13,201 nucleotides of DNA. Source: JANRKN01 sp033763435 (lineage in GTDB: Bacteria; Planctomycetota; Phycisphaerae; Phycisphaerales; UBA1924). Numbering within the stretch: the stretch's first letter is position 1; each line of letters begins with the position of its first letter. A program made the translations under genes and the position numbers. The stretch spans positions 1-13,201 of the forward strand of contig JANRKN010000112.1 in the NCBI GenBank assembly GCA_033763435.1. Reading direction: 5' to 3'. The notes beneath the pieces are model-generated. The model was not told the DNA's origin and ran no database searches. It was given only the letters and a program-made list of their open reading frames with translations. Below, in pieces: positions 1 to 8,142 of the stretch.

Positions 1-2225
1 CCGCATCCGTAGCACCCGCTCTCACGCCGCCCACGACCCCGCCGACGCTGCCCCCGCCTGTGCGGACGGTTGTCTCGCCGATCCCCTCGCGCACGCCGCC
101 CCGGCCAAGGCCCGCGGCGCGCCCGTCCGCGGCGGGCTCGACCGTCGAAGCGGCAGTGGGGGGGCGCTGGTACGCGATCGCCGGCGCCGTCATCGTCATG
201 CTCGGCGTCGGCCTAGGCCTCAAGTTCGCGTACGACCAGGGCTGGATGAAGCACGTCACGCCCGCCATGCGCTGCCTCGGCGGCCTCGTCTTCGGCTCGG
301 GCCTCCTCGCCGCCGGAATCCTCTTCCGCAAGCGCATCGGCGACTGGGCCGCCGCCGGACTGCTCGCCTCCGGAGTCGGCTCGCTCTACGCCACCGCCTG
401 GGCCTCCTACGGCCTCTACCAGCTCGTCAACAACTCCGCCGCGTTCGCCCTCCTCCTCGCGATCGTCGCGCTGGGCATCCTCACCTCCGCCCTCAGCGGC
501 CTGGTCTCCGTCGGCGTGCTCTCACTCCTCGGCGGACTCCTCGCCCCCGTCCTCGTCAGCGAAGGTCAGTCTCCGCCGTGGATCATGGGCGCGCACCTGC
601 TCGCCATGATGACCGTCGGCTCCGCCGTCGCCGCATGGAAACGGGGCAAGTTCGCCGCCCTCCGCTCCATCGCCTGGTGGGGCGTCGTCATCCTCGGAAC
701 GTTCTGGGCCGGCGACGCAAACCTCTGGCGCGAGGAGCCCATCCTCATCCTCGGCTTCTCCGCGCTCTTCTGGGCCCTGGTCCACGGCGGGATGTGGCTC
801 GAGTTCCGCACCCACGCCGCGCTCGCCCCAGACGCCGACGACGACCACACTTCTCCCGCCGCGCTCACCAGAGCCCAGGCCGCCGCGCAGCCCTCGGCCC
901 GCGCCTTCGCCAGCAGCTTCAGCACGACGCTCTGGTGCGTCTGGATGGGTGTCTACGCGGGCAACGTTTCGGGCCTCGTCGAACCTTGGATCGTCTGCGC
1001 GGGCTACGCCGCGTGGTGCTGGCTCATCTCAATGCCCATGGCCGGCACGCTCAAGCTGCTCCACGACGTCCCCTCCACCGACCGCGAGCGGCTGGGCGCG
1101 AGCCTCCTCCTGCAGGTCGGCGGTCTGATCATCGGCGCCGTGGGTCTGGGCCTGGGCGGCCCCGCGCAGACCATCGCCTGGTTCGCCATGGGCGTCGCCG
1201 CCGTGCTCGCGGGCCGATGGATCCGCACCACGCGCCTCGACTCCTATGGCCTCGTACTCCTCATCATCGGCTCACTCCGACTCTTCTTCGAGCGCCTCGC
1301 CCTCGCCGGTGCGGTCCGGCCCGCGGGCGCCGCCGCGCCTCCGAGCGTTGACCTCGCGGGCCTGGTCCTCACCGAGTGGTCGGGCCTCATGCTCCTCGCG
1401 GGCGTCGCGTGGCTCCTGGCCGCGCGGATCACCCAGGCCTGGCGCACGCCGGGCACCAACCCGCACGCCCTGATCGCCGGCGCCATGGGCGTGGCCGCCA
1501 TCGCGCTCGCGCCTCTCTCGCCCGGCTCCGAACCCGCCTCGATCGCCGTCTGGCAAGGGCTCTGGGCGCTTGCCGCGCTCGGACTCTCGATCGTCGTCGG
1601 TTCGCCCGCCAAGCTCCGCTGGTGGCTCGACGCCGTCGTGTTCTTGGGCGCGGGCTACTGGGCGTTCGCCTACATCGACCGCTGGCAGAGCGCCGACCTC
1701 GCGCGCGTCGCGCTTCACCCAGGTCTCATGATCGCGCTGCTGCTCACCGCTTCGGGCGCGACCATCGCGTACATTAACGCGCGGGCGCGCGGCAAGCCCT
1801 TGAACGTGGGGGCGGGAACACTCTCGGCGCTGCTCGCCGTCGCCGTCTTCTTCGCCGCGTCGAACCTCGAAGTCGCGCGCCTGGCCGAGATCGCCACCGC
1901 CGACCAGACCAGCCAGCGCGCTGCGGTCTCGATCTGGTGGGCACTGCTCAGCCTCATCCTGCTCGCGGTCGGTTTCGCTCGCCGCTGGGCGTGGGTGCGC
2001 TACGCGGGCCTCTCGCTCATGGCCGCGGCCGCCCTCAAGGCCCTCATCTTCGACCTTGCCGACATCGGCCAAGGCTGGCGCGTCATCAGCGTGCTGGGCG
2101 TCGGGCTCATGATGCTCGCGGTCGCGGTCCTCTATGGCAAGCTCGCCGCACGACTCAGCAAGCCCGCGGAGGAGGACACCCTCCCCGGGCCCGACGCCGA
2201 GCCGCCCGCAAACTCGTCCCCATGA
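1..2225 (+). CDS. DUF2339-type polytopic membrane protein (5' partial)
   Basis: Frame 3 is open from the left edge to the TGA at 2223-2225, so the true start lies upstream. A GTG at 60 exists, but the in-frame sequence before it is also open and Pro/Thr/Ala-rich, like the linker that precedes the membrane domain in this family. From about codon 50 the protein is almost entirely hydrophobic helices, roughly twenty by eye. The first region (RWYAIAGAVIVMLGVGLG, then LKFAYDQGW) matches the family pattern of a glycine-rich first helix followed by a K-x-A-x-D-x-GW segment. The tail is polar and acidic/proline-rich. The molecular function of the family is unknown; it is an inner-membrane protein, sometimes proposed to be envelope-related. 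Family call is from pattern recognition, not a search. Codons are strongly C-ending, unlike the G-ending codons of the last genes in the window. Confidence 0.8.
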   Translation, partial: ASVAPALTPPTTPPTLPPPVRTVVSPIPSRTPPRPRPAARPSAAGSTVEAAVGGRWYAIAGAVIVMLGVGLGLKFAYDQGWMKHVTPAMRCLGGLVFGSGLLAAGILFRKRIGDWAAAGLLASGVGSLYATAWASYGLYQLVNNSAAFALLLAIVALGILTSALSGLVSVGVLSLLGGLLAPVLVSEGQSPPWIMGAHLLAMMTVGSAVAAWKRGKFAALRSIAWWGVVILGTFWAGDANLWREEPILILGFSALFWALVHGGMWLEFRTHAALAPDADDDHTSPAALTRAQAAAQPSARAFASSFSTTLWCVWMGVYAGNVSGLVEPWIVCAGYAAWCWLISMPMAGTLKLLHDVPSTDRERLGASLLLQVGGLIIGAVGLGLGGPAQTIAWFAMGVAAVLAGRWIRTTRLDSYGLVLLIIGSLRLFFERLALAGAVRPAGAAAPPSVDLAGLVLTEWSGLMLLAGVAWLLAARITQAWRTPGTNPHALIAGAMGVAAIALAPLSPGSEPASIAVWQGLWALAALGLSIVVGSPAKLRWWLDAVVFLGAGYWAFAYIDRWQSADLARVALHPGLMIALLLTASGATIAYINARARGKPLNVGAGTLSALLAVAVFFAASNLEVARLAEIATADQTSQRAAVSIWWALLSLILLAVGFARRWAWVRYAGLSLMAAAALKALIFDLADIGQGWRVISVLGVGLMMLAVAVLYGKLAARLSKPAEEDTLPGPDAEPPANSSP

Positions 2226-2246
2226 CGACGCCCGCGCAAGAATCCG

Positions 2247-2255
2247 GGTACGCTG
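2247..2255 (+). promoter_or_regulatory. Candidate -10 promoter element (GGTACGCTG)
   Basis: GGTACGCTG sits in the 93-bp gap before the PP-loop gene. The hexamer TACGCT (2249-2254) would be the -10 box with an upstream GG, giving a start near 2260 and a leader of about 60 nt to the GTG at 2319. No TTGACA-like -35 is visible 16-18 bp upstream. The same 9-mer recurs upstream of hutH, and variants precede def and the last gene, which is the main support. Confidence 0.35.
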
Positions 2256-2318
2256 TTCGGAACGAGTAATTGGGGCGGGGTAAGGGGCGAAGTGGGGGAG
2301 TGCAGGAAGCGCACGCCG

Positions 2319-3068
2319 GTGGATCAGGGTCTTTCGAGCGTCATCGTGTCCGACGGAGGTCTCGCCTCGCTGGTGGCCTGCGCGATGGCACGCGAAGCGC
2401 TGCTCGCCCGCGCGCCCCAAGCTGGCAAGCCCGCGCCGCGTGTGATCGTCTGGTGCCCGTCCGGCCGCGGCGCGAGTACCCGCTCAGCGGACGAGCAGAC
2501 GTTTCCCTTCGCGCTCGCCGCTCGTCGCCAAGCGCAGCTCTTGGACCTCGAATGGGCGGGCGATTCGGCGCCCCGCAGCGCCGACCCCGCGACCTCACAC
2601 CAAGCGGTCCACAACACCGATGATCTTCTCGCCGCCGGGCGACTGGCGATGAGCCTGGGCATCCGCACAGTCATCTGGCCCGCGCACTATGGCTCGGGGA
2701 AGCCGGGCGAACCGACCACGCTCGACCTCGACCGAGCGGCGGTGGGGGCCGACCGCGCCCTGCTCGTGGGCCGACTGATGTCCCTCGAAGGTCATGAATC
2801 AGGCGTCCCCAGCATCCGCATCGAGACCCCCCTGCTCGACCTGAGCGACCGCCAACTCGCCGAGCTCGCGGTGGATCTGGGCGTCTCGATCTCGCTCGAA
2901 GGCCCGCAGGCCAAGGCCTGCTGGTGGACGCTTGCGCTGCAGGAACCCTCCCGCTGGTCGAGCGAGGCGATCGACCTCGCGACGGCCGAGCGGATCCGCT
3001 GGGTGCCCGTGCTGCGCGACGCGGGCATGACGATCTCCGCCGACACGGTCGCGGGCGGCACAGCATGA
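2319..3068 (+). CDS. Degenerate PP-loop (QueC/ExsB-like) protein
   Basis: About 249 aa from GTG 2319, which has AGGAAG 9 nt upstream; an alternative GTG at 2292 adds nine residues. The N-terminus VIVSDGGLAS (residues 8-17) resembles the pyrophosphate loop SGGxDS of adenine-nucleotide alpha hydrolases, but has an extra Asp and Ala in place of the catalytic-site Asp. A later segment, IETPLLDLSDRQLAELAVDLG, matches the QueC pattern for the helix following the nucleotide fold (I-x-T-P-L ... lG). QueC's C-terminal four-cysteine zinc site is absent: only a single Cys in KACWW occupies that place. I infer a QueC/ExsB-fold protein that may no longer carry out ATP-dependent preQ0 synthesis; a binding or regulatory role is possible. 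It overlaps the downstream acetyltransferase by ATGA (3065-3068), so the two are translationally coupled. No other queuosine gene is in the window. Confidence 0.6.
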   Translation: MDQGLSSVIVSDGGLASLVACAMAREALLARAPQAGKPAPRVIVWCPSGRGASTRSADEQTFPFALAARRQAQLLDLEWAGDSAPRSADPATSHQAVHNTDDLLAAGRLAMSLGIRTVIWPAHYGSGKPGEPTTLDLDRAAVGADRALLVGRLMSLEGHESGVPSIRIETPLLDLSDRQLAELAVDLGVSISLEGPQAKACWWTLALQEPSRWSSEAIDLATAERIRWVPVLRDAGMTISADTVAGGTA

Positions 3069-3631
3069 CGCGCGAAAATCTAGTCCGCGTGGTCGTCGCC
3101 ACGGCACCCGCGTGGCTCGACACCGTCCGCGGTCTCTTCCGCGAATACGTTGAATGGCTCGCGATCGATCTCGAGCACCAAGGTTTCAGCGACGAGCTTC
3201 GAAACCTCCCGGGCAAGTACGCCCCGCCCGCCGGCACGATCCTTGTCGCGGTGGAGGCCGGATGCCCCGCCGATTCCGTCACCCCCCTGCCGATCGATCA
3301 TCCGGCGCTGCTCGGCTGCGTCGCGCTCAGGCCGATCCCCGCCACGCCTGAAGAGACGGGCCTCCGCATCTGCGAGATGAAACGCATGTGGGTCCGTCTC
3401 GCGCATCAGGGCCGGGGCGTGGGCCGACTGCTGGGCGAGGCCATCCTGCGCGCAGGCGCCGACGCGGGCTACGACGTCATGAAGCTCGACAGCGAGCCCA
3501 AGCTCGTCGCCGCACTCGGGCTCTATCGCTCGCTCGGCTTCACGCCGTGCCCGCGCTACAACGCCGACCCAGACCCCTGCACGCTCTATTTCTCCAAGCG
3601 TCTGAAGCCGCAAGGCCCGCTCGCCCCCTGA
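3065..3631 (+). CDS. GNAT-family N-acetyltransferase
   Basis: 188 aa, ATG at 3065 within the ATGA overlap with the preceding stop. This start was chosen over upstream in-frame starts, which would overlap that gene deeply. The C-terminal half holds the GNAT core: CEMKRMWVRLAHQGRGVG, with the acetyl-CoA pyrophosphate-binding Q-G-R-G-V-G at residues 115-120, followed by an alpha helix, then MKLDSEPKL and ALGLYRSLGFTP, the typical family ending (A-x-x-LY-x-x-GF). The N-terminal part (VRGLFREYVEWLAIDL) is common in GNATs annotated as acting on small molecules or amino groups. The family transfers acetyl from acetyl-CoA to an amine; the substrate here cannot be told. The gene is coupled to the PP-loop-like protein, so the two may act on one pathway (inference). 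Confidence 0.9.
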   Translation: MTRENLVRVVVATAPAWLDTVRGLFREYVEWLAIDLEHQGFSDELRNLPGKYAPPAGTILVAVEAGCPADSVTPLPIDHPALLGCVALRPIPATPEETGLRICEMKRMWVRLAHQGRGVGRLLGEAILRAGADAGYDVMKLDSEPKLVAALGLYRSLGFTPCPRYNADPDPCTLYFSKRLKPQGPLAP

Positions 3632-3643
3632 AGACACCCGGCA

Positions 3644-3665
3644 AGCCTCCCCCCAAGGCTATTTA
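3644..3665 (+). terminator. Weak hairpin after the GNAT gene
   Basis: AGCCT (3644-3648) can pair with AGGCT (3656-3660) across a C-rich 7-nt loop, followed by ATTTA. It is the only stem next to a T-containing tail behind this operon. The stem is only 5 bp and the tail has only three consecutive T, so it is a weak intrinsic-terminator candidate. Confidence 0.25.
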
Positions 3666-3684
3666 ACGGAACATGTATTATCAG
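3660..3684 (+). promoter_or_regulatory. AT-rich island upstream of hutHU
   Basis: About 25 bases here are clearly AT-rich (TATTTAAC, ACATGT palindrome, TATTAT at 3676-3681) against a GC-rich background. It is either the tail of the preceding terminator or an operator/promoter for the hut operon. No clear -35 pairs with TATTAT. Confidence 0.25.
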
Positions 3685-3798
3685 ACCTTCGAGATGGTGC
3701 GGATCCGGGCAGCGGGGGTGGGTCAACGGGCGTGATTCCGCCGGCGCCGACGGCGATTCTCGAGGCTCATTCTGCCCCGCCGCACGCCGCATGAACCC

Positions 3799-3807
3799 GG
3801 TACGCTG
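3799..3807 (+). promoter_or_regulatory. Candidate -10 promoter element of hutHU (GGTACGCTG)
   Basis: The same GGTACGCTG as at 2247, also preceded by a GAA-x-CC stretch. TACGCT at 3801-3806 would start transcription near 3812 and leave a leader of about 54 nt before the TTG start at 3866. It lies downstream of the ATG at 3791, which argues against that ATG being the start of hutH. No convincing -35 is seen. Confidence 0.4.
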
Positions 3808-3865
3808 CACTCCGCGGCCCACCATCACGCCGCGGCAGTCGGGGTGGATCGACACGGAGGGCGCA

Positions 3866-5491
3866 TTGGCTTCATCGCATCGAGGGGCAACCGGCAAGGG
3901 CCGCCAGAGATCACCGCGTCGCGCTTCTCCGCCCGAGCTCATCCTCCGCGAGTTCGGCGCCGGAGCAGGGGGGTTGTCGGTCGCCGAAGTCGTCCACGTG
4001 GCCCGGCAGGGGGGTGATGTTTCCATCGCTCCCTCGGCCGAGCGCGCCATGAACGCCTCCCGCCGCGTCGTCGAGCGCCGACTCAAGGACGGAGACCCCC
4101 ACTACGGCATCAACACCGGGTTCGGCTCCCTCGCCAAAGTCCGCATCGGCGCCGAGGATCTCCGCACGCTCCAGCGCAATCTCATCCGCTCCCACTCCGC
4201 CGGCGCGGGCGACGCCCTGCCCGCCGAGCTTGTTCGCGGGACCATGCTGCTCCTCGCCGCGTCACTCGCGCGGGGCCATTCCGGCGTCCGGCCCGAGGTC
4301 GTGGGCTTGCTTCGAGATCTGTTGAATAGGGGGGTGACGCCGGTCGTGCCCTCCCTCGGAAGCGTCGGCGCCTCGGGCGACCTCGCGCCCCTGGCCGCGA
4401 TCGCGCTGGTCATGATCGGCGAAGGCCGCGCCGTCTTCCGCGGGCGTGAGTTGGCTGCGTCCGCCGCACTCGCCAAGGCCGGGCTCATGCCTGTGATTCT
4501 TGAAGCCAAAGAAGGCCTCGCGCTGATCAACGGCACGCACCTGATGGCCGCGAGCGGCGCGCTGCTCGCGCATGATGCCGAGGTGCTCTTCCGCTCGGCC
4601 GTCGCGGCGCTCGCGATGACGATCGACGCCTGCCGCGCGACCCACGCGTTCCTTGACGATCGGCTCTACCAGGCCCGCGCCAATCCCGGCCCTCTCACCA
4701 CCGCCGCGATGCTCCGCGCGCTGCTCCACGGCAGCCAGATCGCCACGAGCCACCTCGAGAACGACCCGCGCGTGCAGGACCCCTACTCCCTCCGCGCGGG
4801 CCCCACCGTGCTCGGCGCGGTCGACTGGGCCCTCACGCAGTTCACGTCCTCGGTCCAGTTCGAGCTCGGCGCCGTCACCGACAACCCCCTCGTGTTCCCC
4901 GACGACGCCAAGGGCACGGGCGACATCGTCTCGGGCGCGAACTTCCACGGCATGCCCATCGCGCTGCCCATGGACCAGCTCGCGATCGCCCTCGCCCACA
5001 TCGCGGGCATCTCCGAGCGCCGGACGTATCTCATGACGGGCGCGTTCGAGCCTGAGAGCCATCTCAAGCCGTTCCTCGCGCCCCGGCCCGGGCTCGAGAG
5101 CGGGCTGATGATCGCGCAGTACACCGCCGCGGCGTGCGTGAACGAGATCACGGGCCTCGCAACGCCCGCGACGGTCGCGAACGTGCCGACGTGCGCAGGC
5201 ATGGAGGATTACAACTCCTTCGGGCCGCGCGCCGCCGCGAAGGCCCGCCGCATCGTCGAACTGGCAACGCGCGTCGTCGCGATCGAGCTGCTCTGCGCGG
5301 CGCAGGCCCTCGAAACGCACCGCCCGCTCCGAAGCGGCCAAGGCGTTGAGCGCGTTTTTAAGCTCATCCGCTCGGTCGTCAAGCCGCTCAAGGGCGATCG
5401 CCCCCTCACGCCCGACATCGAGGCCCTCGCAAGCCTGATTTCCTCAGGCAAGGTCGCGTCGGCGGTCGACGAATCACTCACGCTCGAATGA
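3866..5491 (+). CDS. hutH: Histidine ammonia-lyase (histidase)
   Basis: Deaminates L-histidine to trans-urocanate, the first step of histidine degradation in the cytoplasm. 541 aa from TTG 3866, which has a strong GGAGG 5 nt upstream (3856-3860). The ATG at 3791 is less likely because the candidate promoter lies inside that longer frame. The MIO cofactor triad Ala-Ser-Gly is at 169-171 in GSVGASGDLAPL. His110 in RSHSAG corresponds to the histidase-specific His (His83 of Pseudomonas numbering), and Glu447 in MEDYNSFG corresponds to the histidase Glu rather than the Gln/Asn of phenylalanine and tyrosine lyases. VQDPYSLR, TDNPLVF and ISERR are also conserved. Compared with the classic enzyme it has about 27 extra basic/Ser-rich N-terminal residues. 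hutU follows after 28 bp, which supports histidine rather than Phe/Tyr as substrate. Confidence 0.95.
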   Translation: MASSHRGATGKGRQRSPRRASPPELILREFGAGAGGLSVAEVVHVARQGGDVSIAPSAERAMNASRRVVERRLKDGDPHYGINTGFGSLAKVRIGAEDLRTLQRNLIRSHSAGAGDALPAELVRGTMLLLAASLARGHSGVRPEVVGLLRDLLNRGVTPVVPSLGSVGASGDLAPLAAIALVMIGEGRAVFRGRELAASAALAKAGLMPVILEAKEGLALINGTHLMAASGALLAHDAEVLFRSAVAALAMTIDACRATHAFLDDRLYQARANPGPLTTAAMLRALLHGSQIATSHLENDPRVQDPYSLRAGPTVLGAVDWALTQFTSSVQFELGAVTDNPLVFPDDAKGTGDIVSGANFHGMPIALPMDQLAIALAHIAGISERRTYLMTGAFEPESHLKPFLAPRPGLESGLMIAQYTAAACVNEITGLATPATVANVPTCAGMEDYNSFGPRAAAKARRIVELATRVVAIELLCAAQALETHRPLRSGQGVERVFKLIRSVVKPLKGDRPLTPDIEALASLISSGKVASAVDESLTLE

Positions 5492-5519
5492 TCCGCCTCA
5501 CCCACTCCGGAGCGCGTCC

Positions 5520-7346
5520 ATGACGACCATCTCCCCCACGACTTCCCCCACCACTTCCCCAGCCACCTCGTCCGCTTCCACGACTTCGACCTCCCCCACT
5601 GCGAACGCGCTGCCGGGCGCTCGGCCCGTTCGTGCCCCGCGGGGTTCGCAGCGCACCTGCAAGACCTGGCAGGCCGAGGCCGCGATGCGGATGCTCATGA
5701 ACAACCTCGACGCCGAGGTCGCCGAGCACCCCGACCGCTTGATCGTCTACGGCGGGCGTGGTCAGGCGTGCCGCTCGTGGGAAGCCTTTGACGCGATCGT
5801 GCGAACGCTTCAGAACCTCGCGCCCGACGAAACGCTGCTGATTCAGTCCGGCAAGCCCGTGGGCGTGGTGCGAACGCACGAGGACGCGCCGCGGGTTCTG
5901 CTCGCCAACTCGAACCTGGTCCCCCACTGGGCGACGCAGAAGAACTTCGACGAGCTGGCCGCACGCGGGCTGATGATGTACGGGCAGATGACCGCGGGCT
6001 CGTGGATCTACATCGGCACGCAGGGCATCCTGCAAGGCACGTACGAAACGTTCGCCGAGTGCGGGCGCATGCACTTCGGGGGCGATCTCTCGGGCCGGCT
6101 GTGCGTGACGGGCGGCTGCGGCGGAATGGGCGGCGCCCAGCCGCTCGCGATCACGATGGCCCGGGGCACCGCGCTCATCGCCGACGTCGACGCCTCGCGC
6201 CTCGAACGCAGGCTCACCGACCGATATCTCGACGAGGTCGTCTCGGGCGGCACGGTCGCCCAGAACATCGACGCCGCGATCGACGCCGCGGTGAAGTACG
6301 CGCACGCCAAGGTCGCGCGCTCGGTGGGCGTCTGCGCCAACGCGATCGAGCTTCTGGAGCGGCTTCTCGCGCGAAACATCCCGGTCGACGTCCTCACCGA
6401 CCAGACCAGCGCGCACGACCCTCTGATCGGCTACGTGCCCATCGGCATGACGCTCGACCAGGCCCGCGCCGAGCGCGAGCGCGACGCCGAGGGCTATCAG
6501 CGCCAGAGCATGCACTCCATGGCCCGGCACGTCCGTGCGATGCTCGAACTCCAGAAGCGCGGCGCGATCACCTTCGACTACGGCAACAACATCCGCCAGC
6601 GCGCCCTCGACACGGGCGTCGCCGACGCGTTCGCCTTCCCGGGCTTCGTCCCCGCGTTCATCCGGCCTCAGTTCTGCCTCGGGCGCGGGCCCTTCCGGTG
6701 GGTCGCGCTCTCGGGCGAGGCGCGCGACATCTTCGTGACCGACCATCACATGCTCAAGCTCTTCCCGCGAGAGAGTTCGCCGTATGCCGCGAGGATGCAC
6801 ACGTGGATCCTGGGCTGCCATGCGAACCCCGACGCGCTGCTTGCGGGCGACTTTGACCGCTGCGCCCCGCGCTTTAAGTTCCAGGGCCTCCCCGCGCGGA
6901 TCTGCTGGCTGGGCCAGGGCGAGCGCGACCGCGCGGGGCTCATGTTCAATGAGCTCGTGCGCTCGGGCGCGGTCTCGGCGCCGATCGTCATCGGGCGCGA
7001 CCACCTCGACTGCGGCAGCGTCGCCAGCCCCAACCGCGAAACCGAAGCGATGAAGGACGGCACCGACGCCGTCAGCGACTGGGCCTTCCTCAACGCGATG
7101 GTCAACATCGCCTCGGGCGCGAGCTGGGTCAGCTTCCACCACGGCGGGGGCGTGGGCATCGGCTTCAGCCAGCACGCGGGGCAGGTGATCGTCGCCGACG
7201 GCACCGACGCCGCGGCCCGGCGCCTGGCGCGCGTGCTCACCAACGACCCCGCGATGGGCGTGTTCCGCCATGCCGACGCGGGCTACGACCTCGCGCAGAA
7301 ATGCGCCGATGACCGCGGGCTGAACGTCCCCATGCGCGGGTGGTGA
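5520..7346 (+). CDS. hutU: Urocanate hydratase (urocanase)
   Basis: Hydrates urocanate to 4-imidazolone-5-propionate using tightly bound NAD+ as an electrophile; second step of histidine degradation. 608 aa against about 557 for the Pseudomonas enzyme; the excess is an N-terminal extension. ATG 5520 has CCGGAG about 8 nt upstream. Conserved blocks in order: MYGQMTAGSW, the glycine-rich NAD-binding GGCGGMGGAQP (198-208), YGNNIR, FIRPQFC and GPFRW, GLPARICW with Cys462 matching the essential Cys410, GRDHLD, SPNRETEAM, and the C-terminal HHGGGVGIGFSQH. The first 30 residues are nearly all Thr/Ser/Pro/Ala and are encoded by imperfect CCACGACTTCCCC-type repeats. It lies 28 bp after hutH, so the two are presumably one transcript. 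The next genes of the pathway (hutI, hutF/G) are not in the window. Confidence 0.97.
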   Translation: MTTISPTTSPTTSPATSSASTTSTSPTANALPGARPVRAPRGSQRTCKTWQAEAAMRMLMNNLDAEVAEHPDRLIVYGGRGQACRSWEAFDAIVRTLQNLAPDETLLIQSGKPVGVVRTHEDAPRVLLANSNLVPHWATQKNFDELAARGLMMYGQMTAGSWIYIGTQGILQGTYETFAECGRMHFGGDLSGRLCVTGGCGGMGGAQPLAITMARGTALIADVDASRLERRLTDRYLDEVVSGGTVAQNIDAAIDAAVKYAHAKVARSVGVCANAIELLERLLARNIPVDVLTDQTSAHDPLIGYVPIGMTLDQARAERERDAEGYQRQSMHSMARHVRAMLELQKRGAITFDYGNNIRQRALDTGVADAFAFPGFVPAFIRPQFCLGRGPFRWVALSGEARDIFVTDHHMLKLFPRESSPYAARMHTWILGCHANPDALLAGDFDRCAPRFKFQGLPARICWLGQGERDRAGLMFNELVRSGAVSAPIVIGRDHLDCGSVASPNRETEAMKDGTDAVSDWAFLNAMVNIASGASWVSFHHGGGVGIGFSQHAGQVIVADGTDAAARRLARVLTNDPAMGVFRHADAGYDLAQKCADDRGLNVPMRGW

Positions 7347-7371
7347 GCAAACCAGGCGAATCGAGTTCGGC

Positions 7372-8118
7372 TCAGCCGCGCGCCAGCGTGCGCGCCACAA
7401 ACGCCTCGTACTGCTCGGGCGTGTCGATGCCCGTCGTGCTCACGCTCCGCACCGCGACGGCGATCGAGAAGCCGTTTTCCAGCACGCGGAGCTGCTCGAG
7501 GCTCTCGGCCTGCTCGAGGGGCGTCGGCGCCATCGCAACATAGCGCCTCAGGAACGCGTGCCGATACACGTACAGACCGATGTGCTTGAGGGGCTCGACG
7601 ATCCCCGCGACGCGCGGGTGCGGGATCAGCGAGCGCGAGAAGTAGAGCGCGAACGCCGCGTCTGCCGCACGACGGAGCACGACCTTGACGATCGCCGGGT
7701 TGGTCGGGTCCTCGCCGGCCTGAAAGGGCGAGGCAACCGTCGCGACCGGCGCGTCGGACGTCGTCAGGGCCCCCACCGCCGCGTGGATCACCTCGGGGTC
7801 GATATCGGGCTCATCGCCCTGGACATTGACGATGATGTCGTCGTCGGCGAGTCCCAGCTTGGCCGCGGCCTCGGCAAGGCGCGAGGTGCCGTTGGGATGG
7901 TCCTCGCGCGTCATGACGCACGAGCCGCCGAACGCCTCGACCGCTGAACGCACGCGCTCGTCGTCGGTCGCGATGACGAGCCGCTCGAGCCCGTGGGCGC
8001 GTGCGGCCGCCTCGTAGACATGGCGGATCAGCGGCTTGCCCGTGCGATCAAGCAGCACCTTGCCCGGCAGGCGGGTCGAACCGAGGCGCGCGGGGATGAT
8101 GCCGACGATCGCGGGCAT
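7372..8118 (-). CDS. kdsB: 3-deoxy-manno-octulosonate cytidylyltransferase (CMP-Kdo synthetase)
   Basis: Activates Kdo with CTP to CMP-Kdo, the donor for the inner core of lipopolysaccharide; cytoplasmic. 248 aa, the usual family length. The N-terminal nucleotide-binding signature IIPARLGSTRLPGK is at residues 7-20, VIATDDERV at 48-56, HPNGTSR at 74-80 and the metal/nucleotide site VQGDEP at 99-104. The C-terminal half has HIGLYVYRHAFLRRY and LEQAESLEQLRVLENG, both characteristic. ATG 8118 gives the canonical short leader before the first strand; no clear Shine-Dalgarno precedes it, which fits translation coupled to the upstream TPR gene, whose stop is 24 bp away. It converges on hutU with a 25-bp gap and no clear terminator between them. 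Confidence 0.96.
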   Translation of the reverse strand: MPAIVGIIPARLGSTRLPGKVLLDRTGKPLIRHVYEAAARAHGLERLVIATDDERVRSAVEAFGGSCVMTREDHPNGTSRLAEAAAKLGLADDDIIVNVQGDEPDIDPEVIHAAVGALTTSDAPVATVASPFQAGEDPTNPAIVKVVLRRAADAAFALYFSRSLIPHPRVAGIVEPLKHIGLYVYRHAFLRRYVAMAPTPLEQAESLEQLRVLENGFSIAVAVRSVSTTGIDTPEQYEAFVARTLARG

Positions 8119-8142
8119 GGCGCGGGCGAGCTGCGGGGAGCC

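Noticed and set aside
1272..2420. 382-codon minus-strand frame over the DUF2339 gene
   Set aside because: Charged low-complexity shadow sequence that also crosses the promoter region of the next gene.
3660..3684. Replication-origin DnaA box in the AT-rich island
   Set aside because: Contains TTATCA but no TTATCCACA-like 9-mer or repeats, and the skew shift is 6 kb away.
3791..3793. ATG 3791 as the hutH start
   Set aside because: No ribosome site before it and it lies upstream of the candidate promoter box; TTG 3866 has GGAGG at ideal spacing.
7347..7371. Bidirectional terminator between hutU and kdsB
   Set aside because: The 25-bp gap shows no stem of useful length or T-run.
5478..7400. 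Long open frame (640 codons) on the minus strand across hutU
   Set aside because: Antisense shadow of a certain gene in GC-rich DNA; Arg/Ala/Gly/Asp-rich with no domains, and hutU motifs fix the real strand.
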